Shown: piece after piece, positions 1 through 8,834 of the stretch
Numbering within the stretch: position 1 is the first letter of the stretch
How the letters are laid out: every line of letters begins with the position of its first letter
Assembly (NCBI GenBank): GCA_028278545.1
Contig: JANQED010000162.1
Location: 1 to 48,441 of the forward strand
Direction: 5' to 3'
From: Anaerolineales bacterium
GTDB lineage: Bacteria > Chloroflexota > Anaerolineae > Anaerolineales > UBA11858
DNA: 48,441 nucleotides
Notes under the pieces: generated by a model
What the model saw: only the letters and a program-made list of their open reading frames with translations
Databases searched by the model: none
Told to the model about the DNA's origin: nothing
Program-made: the position numbers and the translations under genes

Positions 1-467
1 GCGCGCATGGTGGTGGTCAGCAGGGCCGACATGCCCAGAATATCGGGTTCATAATCTTTGACGGCATCGACAAAGGCTTGGGGTTCGATATCTTTGCCGA
101 GGTCGTTGACTTCGAAGCCCGCCCCTTCGCACATCATGCCGACCAGGTTCTTGCCGATGTCATGCAGGTCGCCTTTGACGGTGCCCAGGAGCACTTTGCC
201 GGTCATGGCAGCGCCGGTCTCAGCCAGCAAGGGCTTGATCAGGCCCATGGAAGATTGCATGGCTCTGGCGGAGCGCAGCACTTCGGGGACGAACATATTG
301 CCGGCTTTGAACTCGACGCCGACGTGATCCATGCCGGGCATGAGGCCTTTGTCCAGGATATCCTTGGCGCTGAGGCCATCGTCGAGGGCGTCTTGGGTGA
401 GTTCCACGATCTCGTCCAGATTGCCTTCGATGACGGTGGTGGAAAGTTTAGAAAACAATTCACTCAT
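1..467 (-). CDS. Corrinoid (B12-binding) methyltransferase partner protein, C-terminus cut by window edge
   Basis: The 155 codons present read as a methyl-carrying corrinoid protein of the MtbC/MttC type. The first ~85 residues are the helical cap domain. The Rossmann-like cobalamin domain follows with the motif D100-L-H102-D-I-G105, where His102 would be the lower axial cobalt ligand. The sequence runs off the left edge just after a typical SALLTTTMR segment, so about 55-60 residues are missing. The ATG at 467 is preceded by GGAG at a normal distance. It is the last gene seen in a minus-strand operon behind three MttB-type methyltransferases, whose methyl group it would accept. It resembles the second corrinoid protein (24384-25028) in length and motif layout. 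Confidence 0.95.
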   Translation of the reverse strand, partial: MSELFSKLSTTVIEGNLDEIVELTQDALDDGLSAKDILDKGLMPGMDHVGVEFKAGNMFVPEVLRSARAMQSSMGLIKPLLAETGAAMTGKVLLGTVKGDLHDIGKNLVGMMCEGAGFEVNDLGKDIEPQAFVDAVKDYEPDILGMSALLTTTMR

Positions 468-513
468 CTTTCTTTCTCCATGTTTGTATTTGGTTAGCCC
501 ATCAAGAACCGGG

Positions 514-1962
514 TTATTTTACTCGTTTTTCAGCTTTTTGAATAATCTGATCTAAGGCTTTTGCGATATTATCTTCCAGGGGTTTGGGCTGGTGGGTTTC
601 AAAGATCTCTTGCACCCTGGCCGCTACTCTGTCTCCCATGGACAGTTGACCCTCGCTTTCCCATTGCTCGCGTGAAGCCCGGTCGAAGAGATCGGGAACC
701 CAGTTCTTCCTGAAATGTTGGTACGTGTGCGCGTGTTCCAGGAAGTGGCCTCCCGGGCCAACTTGGTCGATGACATCGAGTGCGATTGTTTCAGCGCTGA
801 TCTCGATCCCGTTCAAGAAGCGTTTGACCAATCCGGCTACCTCGTCCATGGCGACGATCTGCTGGTAAGAGGCGGTGATCCCGGATTCGATATAACCAAC
901 ATCGTGGATCAAATTGCCGCCGCCCAGAGCGGTGATCATCATCCAGATGGCACCTTCTGCCGCGGCTTGCTGGTCGAAGGTCTTGGAATCGCTGCATCCT
1001 GAGAAAGCAAAGATGGGGATGCCATAGAAATGGCACATCTCGGCGAAGGCGGTATTCCCCAGCATGAACTCGGGCGCGGCATAGGAGATCAAGCCCTGGC
1101 TCATATCCATGAACAAGATGCCGCCAGCGCCGATCATCGGGGCGCCCTCACGGATCAACTGGGTGATCAACAGCCCGCTGAGCTGTTCGGCGTTGGCCTG
1201 CACCAACGCCCCAGCGATGGTGACCGGGGCGGTAGCGCCGACCATTATCCCCGGTGTGTACACCACTGGCAGACCTTTTTCTGCCAGGAAGAGCAGCTTT
1301 TCACAACTTTCTTGGGCGTGGGTCAGAGGGGAGATCGGTTCGCTGTAGAGTGCCATGAAGGGGCTGCGGCGCAAGGCCTCCGCGCCCCCGGCCACCACCT
1401 CGGCCATCTCCACGATGTCCTCCAGGTTGCCCCGGCTCCAAGCGGTGTAGATGATCGGCTTGGTGGTATTGTGGAGCATCTCGCGGAAATGGTACAGGTC
1501 TGATAATTGTTCGGTGACATCGGAGGCGATGCCCATGCACATCAGGAAGTCAAGATGCTCCAAAGCATCGATCAGTTTGGCGACATTGACGATATCTTGC
1601 AGCACGGCCTGGCGGCGCTCGCCGGTATAGGCGTCGATGACGAATGGGGTGTCGGAGCCCGTACCGTAGTATCCTTTGCGCCCTTCCAGTTCCATGGCAG
1701 GATTCCCCTCCTGGTCGCAGAGCACCACTCGATTGGGCGCGGTGCGGATGGCCCACTCGATCAAATGTGGCGGGATGCGCACTCGTTCCCCATCCATCCA
1801 GCAGCCCGCCTTCTTGAGCAGGTCACGCACCTCGGGGACAAGCACATCCACCCCGGTTCTGCGAAGCAACTCCAAGGTCGCGCTGTGGATATCCCCTTTC
1901 TGATCTTCGCTGAGCAATCGAATACCAGGTGAGACTTGGGCTGAATAATTGCTGTTGATCAT
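514..1962 (-). CDS. MttB-family (non-pyrrolysine) corrinoid methyltransferase
   Basis: A 482-residue member of the MttB superfamily, predicted TIM-barrel enzymes that move a methyl group from a quaternary amine to a corrinoid protein. Shared family motifs are present: GTGSD near residue 100, GCSDSK near 320, NLIHDVGY near 350 and a C-terminal HTYQHFRKNW segment. There is no internal amber codon, so pyrrolysine is not used, as in glycine betaine and other betaine methyltransferases. The ATG is preceded by GGAGGA and overlaps the stop of the upstream MttB remnant as ATGA. The corrinoid gene starts 46 bases downstream. The true substrate cannot be read from sequence; trimethylamine is unlikely because known TMA enzymes need pyrrolysine. 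Confidence 0.95.
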   Translation of the reverse strand: MINSNYSAQVSPGIRLLSEDQKGDIHSATLELLRRTGVDVLVPEVRDLLKKAGCWMDGERVRIPPHLIEWAIRTAPNRVVLCDQEGNPAMELEGRKGYYGTGSDTPFVIDAYTGERRQAVLQDIVNVAKLIDALEHLDFLMCMGIASDVTEQLSDLYHFREMLHNTTKPIIYTAWSRGNLEDIVEMAEVVAGGAEALRRSPFMALYSEPISPLTHAQESCEKLLFLAEKGLPVVYTPGIMVGATAPVTIAGALVQANAEQLSGLLITQLIREGAPMIGAGGILFMDMSQGLISYAAPEFMLGNTAFAEMCHFYGIPIFAFSGCSDSKTFDQQAAAEGAIWMMITALGGGNLIHDVGYIESGITASYQQIVAMDEVAGLVKRFLNGIEISAETIALDVIDQVGPGGHFLEHAHTYQHFRKNWVPDLFDRASREQWESEGQLSMGDRVAARVQEIFETHQPKPLEDNIAKALDQIIQKAEKRVK

Positions 1963-2275
1963 GGTTCCTCCGTTTTTGAGCTTCTATTTCCAATGCTTTG
2001 CATGGATTCTAATTCAACGCGTACTTCTTCTGACAACGGCTCGGGTTTGTGTTCCATCAGAGTTTCTGTTTTGTTTTCAGTCTCTGCTCGAAGTTGAGTC
2101 TGCCTTCCTCCAGCCAGACATTCTAAACCTTGCGGTCGAAGAGGTCCGAATACCAGATGTCCCTGAAGTGCTGCACGGTGTGATCTTCGTGCAGGGAGAG
2201 CCCGCCTAGCCCGGTTTTGTCGATCAGGTCGATGCAGCCCGCCGTGCCAAAGAAGGGCAGCTGGTAGAACTGGCC
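1959..2275 (-). pseudogene. Decayed remnant of an MttB-family methyltransferase
   Basis: Directly after the stop of the upstream MttB gene, the same frame reads GQFYQLPFFGTAGC, matching the mid-protein segment around GxSDxK of the neighbours. It then jumps, with roughly 75 codons missing, to IDLIDKTG and an HEDHTVQHFRDIW segment matching the C-terminal motif. A TAG at 2123-2125 interrupts this frame (DRKV, stop, NVWLEEG). The reading continues past it, then shifts frame near 2065-2085 into MEHKPEPLSEE, the usual family C-terminus, ending in TGA overlapping the next gene's ATG. The N-terminal ~300 codons are absent. This is a broken extra paralogue in the operon, not a functional gene. Confidence 0.85.
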
Positions 2276-3703
2276 TCAGGAAACTTGAATGCTTTTCTCT
2301 ACATAAGCCTGCAATTGGCGAGCAGTTAAATGATCTAGAGGCGGATCTTGATGTTCGGCAAGTAAATCCTCCCAACGCTGGCGTGCGCGTGCGGTGGCAT
2401 CTTTTCTTCCGTCAGACATCCAGGCCGCTAAGTCGCGACGGTCGGCGAGGACTGGCTGCCAGAACTCTGAGCGGCAGCGCTCTAAAGTGTGATCTGCGCC
2501 CAAAAAGTGGCCGTTGTGACCCACTTTGGAGATGACTTCGTAGCCGAGGGTTTCGGGTGTCACCTCGATGCCCCCTATATATTGGCGTACCATGCCGATC
2601 ATCTCATCATCCAAGACGAATTTTTCGAAAGAGAAGGCCATGTAGGAGCTGAGAATGCCTGCCGAGTGTAAGACAAAATCAGCACCACTGTTGACCGTGG
2701 TCAGCAGGCTGAGCATGGATTCAAAACCGGCTTGGGCATCGGTGGTGTTGGAGTCGGTAAGCGCACCGCCGCCACGGCAAGGCAGCCCATAGAACCGGGC
2801 CAGTTGGGTGTGCGCGCTGATACAGAGCGATAGTTCGGGGCTGCCAATCGCCAAACCCCCGGTGCGCATGTCGATATTCGTGGATGTCGATCCGTAAATG
2901 ACGGGCAACCCCGGTTGGATCAATTGGGTCAGGGTGATACCCGCCAGGAGTTCTGCATTCTGTTGGGCAAGCACACCGGCCAGGGTGATCGGCCCTGTGG
3001 AACCTGCCATGACCAAATTGGCGATGATGAGAGGTTGACCGGCCTGGGTATAGACCAGGAGCGCTTCGATCATGTCTGGGCTGTATCCCAAAGGGCTGAG
3101 TGGGTTGACAACCCCTATCGTATACGGGCGCGTCAGTTCCCCGAAGAGGATTCTAACCATTTCAAGGGTGTTTTTTGCCCCCAACGCTCCGTCTGTGTTG
3201 CCGATAAAGGGTTTGTCTGAGTGCAGGATGCCGGCGCGGAGCATTTCTAGGTGGGCTGTTTTCGCGGGGACCTCGCCGGGCACAACCATAAGGTGTCCGT
3301 TCAAATCCTGGTTGGGTAACGCGTGAGCCAGCCGCACCGCGTTGCGATAATCAGGCATCGTGGCGGCGCGTTTCCCTGCTTCTGGATCGACCAGAAACGG
3401 CGCGCCATAGCCCGGAGCGAAAACAGGCCTTCCATCGCCGATGGTCACATCACGGTCAGGATTTCGGGCGAAGATGGTGAATTGGGAGGGGACAGTGGCA
3501 ATCGATTCCATGATCTGATCTTCGGTCAGGTAAACGGTTTGCCCGTCTGTTCTTGCGTCAAATCTTTGGAAGGTTTCCAATGCTTCATCGACTGGAAATC
3601 GAATCCCCACCTCAGACAGCAACTTCATGCTGGTGTCGTGGATGGCTTGAATGTCGGCGGGCGAGAGGAATTCGCACCAATTCTTCAGCATGTTGCGTTT
3701 CAT
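2276..3703 (-). CDS. Divergent MttB-family methyltransferase-like protein
   Basis: 475 residues from the ATG at 3703 (MKRNMLKNW). A longer frame upstream would overlap the preceding gene and its extra residues look unlike the family, so it was rejected. The protein aligns along its length with the neighbouring MttB proteins but lacks two otherwise shared motifs. The GxGSD segment is replaced by APGYGAPF and the LIHDVGY segment by FVLHSAGIL; GxSDxK is altered to ALTDSN. The C-terminal DHTLERCR and AEHQDPPL segments are kept. It lies 10 bases after the stop of the upstream gene with only a weak ribosome site, suggesting translational coupling. A different methyl donor or a non-catalytic role is possible. 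Confidence 0.9.
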   Translation of the reverse strand: MKRNMLKNWCEFLSPADIQAIHDTSMKLLSEVGIRFPVDEALETFQRFDARTDGQTVYLTEDQIMESIATVPSQFTIFARNPDRDVTIGDGRPVFAPGYGAPFLVDPEAGKRAATMPDYRNAVRLAHALPNQDLNGHLMVVPGEVPAKTAHLEMLRAGILHSDKPFIGNTDGALGAKNTLEMVRILFGELTRPYTIGVVNPLSPLGYSPDMIEALLVYTQAGQPLIIANLVMAGSTGPITLAGVLAQQNAELLAGITLTQLIQPGLPVIYGSTSTNIDMRTGGLAIGSPELSLCISAHTQLARFYGLPCRGGGALTDSNTTDAQAGFESMLSLLTTVNSGADFVLHSAGILSSYMAFSFEKFVLDDEMIGMVRQYIGGIEVTPETLGYEVISKVGHNGHFLGADHTLERCRSEFWQPVLADRRDLAAWMSDGRKDATARARQRWEDLLAEHQDPPLDHLTARQLQAYVEKSIQVS

Positions 3704-3713
3704 ATTGTTCGGT

Positions 3714-5165
3714 CTAGGTTTGTTGATGTATGGCCTTATCGATGATTTCTTGAATTCCCTGGGCAACGTCTTCCGGGAGAGGTTCAGGCTGATGCTCGGC
3801 GATGATCTGCTGGGCTTTTTGTTGGGCTCGTTGGCGGAAGGTTGGCGCTCCATCGGCGGACCACCCGGCATGATCCTGTCGATCCAATAGTGTGGGATAC
3901 CAATCCTCTCTAAAATGATTGTTGGTGTGATCGAGTCCGAGGAAATCGTTGTCGAAACCGGCCTGATCGATCCAGTCTAAAGCCAGGGTTTCCTCATCCA
4001 CGACAATCCCCTGCATGAATTTCTTGACCCAGTGGATTAACTCGTCGGCCATGACGATCATCTCGATGGAATTGGTCAGCCCACCCTCGAGATAGCCGAC
4101 ATCGTGAATGAGATGCGAACCAGCCATGGTTTCAGTCAGCAGTGAAAAGGCTGCTTCGGCAGCGGCCTGCTGATCGGGCAGTTTCGAATCGGAGGCCCCA
4201 CCCAATCCAAAGATTGGCAATCCATAGTATTGCGCCATCTCGACGCACAGCACACGGTTATCCGGCGCGGCATAAATATCCAGCATGGTGCGCATGTCCA
4301 GCATATCTTGAGTCCCCCCGCTGAGGATGATCGGTGTGCCTTCGCGCTTTAGCTGGGCGACCACCAGGCCAGCTAATTCACCGGCATTGGCATAGGCCAC
4401 CGCGCCGGCGGGTGTGATGGGGCCGTTAGCGCCGCGCAGCACCACCGGGGTATACGTGGTCGGTAGGCCTTTCTCGGCCATAAAGAGCAGTTTTCGCAGG
4501 GCTTCTTCGTTGTGTACCAGGGGCGCAGTGACGTTGATATAAAGGAAAGCGAATGGATCGCGTCTCAGTGCCTCTGCTCCCCCAGCAACGACCTCGGCCA
4601 TTTCCACTGCTTTGACGCACCCATCGAATTCGGTGGTCACAAACATGATCGGCTTGGTTGTATTCGCTAACATGGCCTGCATCTGGTAGAGATCGGCGTG
4701 TTCCTGGGGGATATCTCCAGCCAGGTTCAACGACATAACGAAGTCGATATTCGGCAGAGCGTCACACACCCTGATCCCGGTGACGATATCCTGGAGTGTA
4801 CCGGGACGCCGTTCCCCGGTGTCGATGTCGATGACATTGGGACAGTCGGAACCGGGGCCGTAAAAAACATTCCGTCGTTCAAGGGGCATCACCCTTTCCC
4901 CAAAGCGGTTTGCTATCACCACGCGTTTGGGTGCTACTTGCAGTGCCCATTCAACAAGGTGCGAGGGGATGCGCACATGACTCTCATCAACCACGTCGGC
5001 GCCGGCAGATTTCAGCAGCTCAACAGCCTCTGGCACCAGCAGCCGCACTCCCGTTCTTTCCAGAATTTCCAGGCTGGCGTAATGTATGCGTTCTAATTGG
5101 TCTCGCGAGAGCTTCTGAAACTTGGGTGCGTTGATCGATTGGAAATTGCTGTGGGTGATGGACAT
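3714..5165 (-). CDS. MttB-family (non-pyrrolysine) corrinoid methyltransferase, first gene of operon
   Basis: 483 residues from the ATG at 5165, which has GGAG seven bases upstream; an in-frame TTG four codons earlier is a weaker choice. Canonical motifs are present: GPGSD, GGASDSK, HLIHDVGY, then DHTNNHFREDWYP and the C-terminal AEHQPEPLPEDV. The stop is TAG, but it sits at the normal family C-terminus and is followed after 10 bases by the next ATG, so readthrough as pyrrolysine is not suggested. As the promoter-proximal gene of the minus-strand operon it probably shares the corrinoid protein at 1-467. Substrate is unknown, presumably a quaternary or N-methyl amine. Confidence 0.95.
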   Translation of the reverse strand: MSITHSNFQSINAPKFQKLSRDQLERIHYASLEILERTGVRLLVPEAVELLKSAGADVVDESHVRIPSHLVEWALQVAPKRVVIANRFGERVMPLERRNVFYGPGSDCPNVIDIDTGERRPGTLQDIVTGIRVCDALPNIDFVMSLNLAGDIPQEHADLYQMQAMLANTTKPIMFVTTEFDGCVKAVEMAEVVAGGAEALRRDPFAFLYINVTAPLVHNEEALRKLLFMAEKGLPTTYTPVVLRGANGPITPAGAVAYANAGELAGLVVAQLKREGTPIILSGGTQDMLDMRTMLDIYAAPDNRVLCVEMAQYYGLPIFGLGGASDSKLPDQQAAAEAAFSLLTETMAGSHLIHDVGYLEGGLTNSIEMIVMADELIHWVKKFMQGIVVDEETLALDWIDQAGFDNDFLGLDHTNNHFREDWYPTLLDRQDHAGWSADGAPTFRQRAQQKAQQIIAEHQPEPLPEDVAQGIQEIIDKAIHQQT

Positions 5166-5342
5166 GATCGTCTCCAAAGGGGTGGTTCATTCGTCATGGC
5201 TTAGTATACTCTATCAATACCTGCTGACCTTGCCAAAGGTGATATATGAAATACGAAATCAGGAAAACTTACACGAGAAATTAAGCTTTTCGCAGTTATA
5301 CTAGACCCATGTGAGGTGCTGTTGTTCGAAAGGAGAGGCTCG
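5166..5342. promoter_or_regulatory. Divergent promoter region between two methyltransferase operons
   Basis: This AT-rich gap separates the minus-strand MttB operon from the plus-strand racemase-MttB-ferredoxin operon. A TATACT box faces each way: rc of 5203-5208 for the minus operon and 5297-5302 for the plus operon. Neither has a convincing -35 at 16-18 bases, so both may need an activator. No clear operator palindrome was seen. Confidence 0.45.
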
Positions 5343-6128
5343 ATGTATCAGAATCGCGATTTTGGGATCAACAATATAAAGGCTCGCAAGGATCACCGCT
5401 GTTATGGCATGGGGTTGGGCATCATCATTCTCGATGATGTTTACCCCGGTTTCCCCGGCGATGTTCGTAATGCCAGCGCGTTCCCATTCCCCATTCAGTA
5501 TGAGATCGTTGAAGGCGTGGATATCTGGGCTTTAGTGCATGAGGAGGACAAATCTCCATGTCGCGAGCCGATTCAGCGGGCGGCGAAAAAGTTGGAGAGC
5601 ATGGGCTGTCGGGCTATCGCGGCGGAGTGCGGCTACTTTGCCTACTTCCAGAAGGAAATCGCCGGTTACGTCGATGTGCCTGTATTTATGTCCAGCCTGC
5701 TCCAGGTGCCCTTTGCCCAGCAGCTTATCGGCCCAGAGAGAGTTGTCGGCATCCTTGCCGCCCGGCAAGAACAGTTGCTTCCTGAACATTTGGAGGCAGT
5801 AGGTGTTCAGTTGGGGAGTAATTATGTCATCGCTGGCGCTGAAGATGATGGCCGCTGCCCCGAATTTGAAAACTTGTGGTATGCCCCGGTCAGGCCTGAT
5901 CCCCCCGAGGCATATTACGACAAAGCCGAGAGGGAATTCGTAGAGGTGGCGGTCGATTTCTACAAGGCTCACCCCAATATGGGTGCCATGATGCTGGAAT
6001 GCACCGGCATGCAGCCCTTTGCCCGCGCTATTCAGCGTGAAATTGATATACCTATCTTTAGCTGGGGAACACTGCTGGATTTTGCTTACTCGGTAGCGGT
6101 TCATCGAGACTACTACGGGCATGTTTAG
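5343..6128 (+). CDS. Asp/Glu/hydantoin racemase-superfamily protein
   Basis: 261 residues from the ATG at 5343, which is preceded by AAAGGAGAGG; an in-frame GTG nine codons upstream lies in front of that ribosome site and is not favoured. The fold is suggested by the two cysteine-centred segments typical of the superfamily, AAECGYF near residue 96 and LECTGMQ near residue 225, which would supply the pair of catalytic cysteines. Members include aspartate, glutamate and hydantoin racemases and maleate isomerase-like enzymes. It is the first gene of an operon with an MttB enzyme 11 bases downstream and a ferredoxin-like gene. It may act on the amino acid or hydantoin skeleton left after, or presented for, demethylation (inference). 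Confidence 0.8.
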   Translation: MYQNRDFGINNIKARKDHRCYGMGLGIIILDDVYPGFPGDVRNASAFPFPIQYEIVEGVDIWALVHEEDKSPCREPIQRAAKKLESMGCRAIAAECGYFAYFQKEIAGYVDVPVFMSSLLQVPFAQQLIGPERVVGILAARQEQLLPEHLEAVGVQLGSNYVIAGAEDDGRCPEFENLWYAPVRPDPPEAYYDKAEREFVEVAVDFYKAHPNMGAMMLECTGMQPFARAIQREIDIPIFSWGTLLDFAYSVAVHRDYYGHV

Positions 6129-6139
6129 CTGAGGTGAAA

Positions 6140-7585
6140 ATGATCTCTTCCTTTGACCACTACAACAATAAAGATTCAGTTCGCCCCAACAGCCTGACTC
6201 TTGATCAACTATTGCTGCTTCACGAGGCCAGCCTGGAGATCATGGGCCGGACGGGGATGCGCTTCTTTGATGAAGAGGCTCTGGAACTTTTTAGAAAAGG
6301 GGGTGCCAAAGTTACGGACGGGAACCTGGTATGCATTCCATCACACCTGGTTGAATGGGCCGTACGGGCCGCGCCGAAAAACATCACCATCTATGACCAG
6401 GCCGGCAAACGGGTCATGAGCCTGGGAGGGCATCGCTCATATTTTGGCCCTGGTTCGGATTGTATGCACATCTACGATCTGGATTCGGGGAAGCGCCGCA
6501 AAGCCGTGCTGAATGATGTGGTCAACGGCGTGCGCCTCGTGGATGCCTTGCCTCACCTGGATTTCGTGATGTCGATGTATTTGCCTTCGGATGCGCCGGA
6601 GGATACTTACGAGCGCCAGCAAATGGCCATCATGCTTCAGGAAAGCACCAAGCCGATTGTATTTGTCGGCATTGAGGCCGAAAGTACTGTATTTGCCGTG
6701 GAGATGGCCGAAATCGTCGCCGGGGGAGCAGATCAGTTACAACGTTGTCCTTTTATCGTCAACTATGTCAATGCAGTCTCTGCATTTCAGCATAATCAAC
6801 AGAGTTTGAAAAGGTTGTTGTATGCCGCTGAACGCAACCTGCCAACGATCTACGCGCCGGGGAAGAGTCGCGGGATGACCGCGCCAATGACTGTGGCTGG
6901 GTCGCTTGCCCTCGGCAATGCAGGACAATTGGCTGGACTGGTGCTTTCACAACTCAAACGTGAAGGCTCTCCATATCTGCGGAGTGATCCCAGCGGCGGA
7001 CTCATGGACATGAAATCGATGGTCAGTTTGTACGGGGCCCCCGAAAGCGGTTCGTTCGGTTGGGATTTGGCTCATTACTATGGCATCCCGACTTTTGGGG
7101 CTGCGGGTTGTTCTGATGCCAAGATTTTTGATGCCCAGGCCGCAACCGAGGCAACGTTGACTTTATTCGAGAACACGATCAATGGCGCCAATTTGATCCA
7201 TGATATTGGCTACCTGGATTGCGCGATGACCGGCTCGCTAGAGTTAGTTCACCTTTGCAATGAGATCATTGGCTGGTTGAGAAGGTACTTCAGCAGCTTG
7301 GAAATCAATGAAGATACACTGGCCTTAGACCTGATCCATGAGATTGGCCCTGACGGGCACTTCTTAGAAGCGGATCACACCTACAAATACGTCCGCGAAG
7401 ATTGGAACCCCACTATTATCGATCGATTAGATTACCATCGCTGGGTGGAAGAAGGCAGTACGACATTGGAAGAGCGCGCCAATAAAAAGGTCAGGGAGAT
7501 CATCGCAGATCACCGCGCTGATCCCCTGCCTGAGGATGTCGTTCAACGGTTGAATGCCATCGCTTTGCAGGAGGTCTTCGAATAA
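6140..7585 (+). CDS. MttB-family (non-pyrrolysine) corrinoid methyltransferase
   Basis: 481 residues from the ATG at 6140, with GAGG five bases upstream; a GTG two codons earlier is an equal alternative. Motifs: GPGSD, GCSDAK, NLIHDIGY, then DHTYKYVREDWNP and the C-terminal ADHRADPLPEDV. There is no internal amber codon. The gene follows the racemase-like gene by 11 bases and precedes the Fe-S protein by 50 bases. No corrinoid gene lies in this operon, so it must share one from elsewhere, most simply one of the two in this window. Confidence 0.94.
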   Translation: MISSFDHYNNKDSVRPNSLTLDQLLLLHEASLEIMGRTGMRFFDEEALELFRKGGAKVTDGNLVCIPSHLVEWAVRAAPKNITIYDQAGKRVMSLGGHRSYFGPGSDCMHIYDLDSGKRRKAVLNDVVNGVRLVDALPHLDFVMSMYLPSDAPEDTYERQQMAIMLQESTKPIVFVGIEAESTVFAVEMAEIVAGGADQLQRCPFIVNYVNAVSAFQHNQQSLKRLLYAAERNLPTIYAPGKSRGMTAPMTVAGSLALGNAGQLAGLVLSQLKREGSPYLRSDPSGGLMDMKSMVSLYGAPESGSFGWDLAHYYGIPTFGAAGCSDAKIFDAQAATEATLTLFENTINGANLIHDIGYLDCAMTGSLELVHLCNEIIGWLRRYFSSLEINEDTLALDLIHEIGPDGHFLEADHTYKYVREDWNPTIIDRLDYHRWVEEGSTTLEERANKKVREIIADHRADPLPEDVVQRLNAIALQEVFE

Positions 7586-7635
7586 AAGCTGACCAGAAAG
7601 ATCATCACGTTTCAAATAGGCTGATCGCGGAGTTC

Positions 7636-8622
7636 GTGGCTGTCTTCGATGTGTGGGAGCAAGCGCGCCCTTACCTGTCTTTGATGGTGGATGAGCACGA
7701 GATGGAACTCGTCATCCAGATGACCGATCAGGCCGATCAAAATCTGACCGTCGAGCGGGTTGCCGATCTTTTGGGATTAAATTACGCCCAGGCATCTGAA
7801 CTCGTCCAACGCGCTTATTCGCGCTGTATCTTGAACAAGGTCGTTGAAAAGGGGGTCACAAAATATTCCCCCGCGGATTTCTATGACCGCCTGGATCATT
7901 TCGCCAAATACGAGAATTGGGAGGATATCCCGGCCGAAGACCGCCGGATCATCAACCGACGTTTCTTGGATGAGTTCATCGGCAGACATAAAGTGAATGT
8001 CCAGCGCAAAATGCGCGGCCTCGAGGCGGAGAATGCCCTGCCCAATGACACTATCATGTTGCTGAGCGAGGTCGAGGAGATGATCGATGCCGCCACGGAT
8101 ATCGTTGTTCAGCCCTGTGATTGTCGAAAGCTGGGCGGCAACTGCGATAAGCCCCTTGAAACGTGCATTTGGTTAGATCAAGGCGCTCGTGAAGCCCTCG
8201 ACCGCGGTCATGGACGCCAGTTGACGAAGCAGGAAGCCAAAGAGCTCCTGCGCTGGGCTGACAAGAAGGGGCTCATGCACACGGCAGATAGTGAGTGGAA
8301 ATCACGGGGTCTTCATGCCATCTGTAATTGCTGCGCCTGCGATTGTTACCCTTTTCGGGCTGCCCAAGAGTTAAACAGTAAAGGCGTTTGGCCGAAGAGC
8401 TGCTATATCGTGCAGTATGACCGGGAACGCTGCAATCAATGTGGCGCGTGTGTCAAGCGCTGCCATTTTGATGCCTTTTATCATGATGGCTCGATCATCG
8501 AAGTTGGCGGAAAGGTCAAAAAAGGCGTCGCCATTGATCTTGAGAAGTGTTGGGGCTGTAGTTTATGTGTCAACACCTGCCCTGAGGGGGCGATTGAGAT
8601 GGTAAGTTTGGAAGATAGATGA
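7636..8622 (+). CDS. Cysteine-rich 4Fe-4S ferredoxin-type protein
   Basis: 328 residues from a GTG at 7636 with GGAG just upstream; the frame stays open toward 7582, so the start is uncertain. The first ~150 residues look like a helical, winged-helix-like domain. A cysteine block follows (C161, C163, C170, C177), then CNCCACDC at 230-237. Two classical 4Fe-4S sites close the protein: C266/C269/C272/C276 and C305/C308/C311/C315. This is an electron-transfer protein of a family seen in anaerobes. Co-transcription with an MttB gene suggests it may supply low-potential electrons, for instance to re-reduce inactive Co(II) corrinoid. It lacks the ASKHA-type ATPase domain of RamA-like activases, so it is not a complete activase itself. 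Confidence 0.85.
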   Translation: MAVFDVWEQARPYLSLMVDEHEMELVIQMTDQADQNLTVERVADLLGLNYAQASELVQRAYSRCILNKVVEKGVTKYSPADFYDRLDHFAKYENWEDIPAEDRRIINRRFLDEFIGRHKVNVQRKMRGLEAENALPNDTIMLLSEVEEMIDAATDIVVQPCDCRKLGGNCDKPLETCIWLDQGAREALDRGHGRQLTKQEAKELLRWADKKGLMHTADSEWKSRGLHAICNCCACDCYPFRAAQELNSKGVWPKSCYIVQYDRERCNQCGACVKRCHFDAFYHDGSIIEVGGKVKKGVAIDLEKCWGCSLCVNTCPEGAIEMVSLEDR

Positions 8623-8641
8623 TGGTAGGGGGCACGAAGCA

Positions 8642-8834
8642 ATCATATCCGCTGTGCGATTTGCACCGTATGATATAATGTAAAAAATTCTCGTTGATAA
8701 GGGGACTTGGCTGTGAGCGAGATAGCATAAATGAGACTCACAGTATGGGGCTGGTCGACGACCAAATGGGGAGCGATCTGGATACTTCAATTTCGGAAAT
8801 GGTCCATGAGTAGATTTTCAATTGGAGTTGCGTT
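8642..8834 (+). promoter_or_regulatory. Extended -10 promoter and structured leader
   Basis: An extended -10 element (TGA then TATAAT, 8671-8679) lies at the foot of an imperfect stem (ATCATA at 8642-8647 with TATGAT at 8669-8674). The predicted transcript has a leader of about 150 bases before the ATG at 8835. It can form a seven-pair hairpin (8711-8717 with 8737-8743) and a small TGGTC/GACCA hairpin near 8752. No known riboswitch class was recognised. Confidence 0.45.

Noticed and set aside
78..497. Plus-strand open frame over the corrinoid gene
   Set aside because: It lies antisense to a well-supported corrinoid protein with a motif and ribosome site, and has no ribosome site of its own.
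2123..2125. TAG within the MttB remnant as a pyrrolysine codon
   Set aside because: The remnant also has a large deletion, a missing N-terminus and a frameshift, and the position aligns with an ordinary aromatic or His residue of paralogues.
1959..2375. A 138-codon open frame over the remnant region
   Set aside because: Only its last ~28 codons match the MttB family; the rest is out of frame with the remnant or overlaps the upstream gene, so it is not a separate gene.
3714..3716. TAG at the end of an MttB gene as a possible pyrrolysine codon
   Set aside because: It lies at the usual C-terminus of the family and the next ATG follows after 10 bases, so it is a normal stop. No pyrrolysine biosynthesis or tRNA(Pyl) gene is visible.
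7636..8622. RamA-type reductive activase for corrinoid proteins
   Set aside because: It has ferredoxin sites but no ASKHA-type nucleotide-binding domain, so only an electron-transfer role can be proposed.
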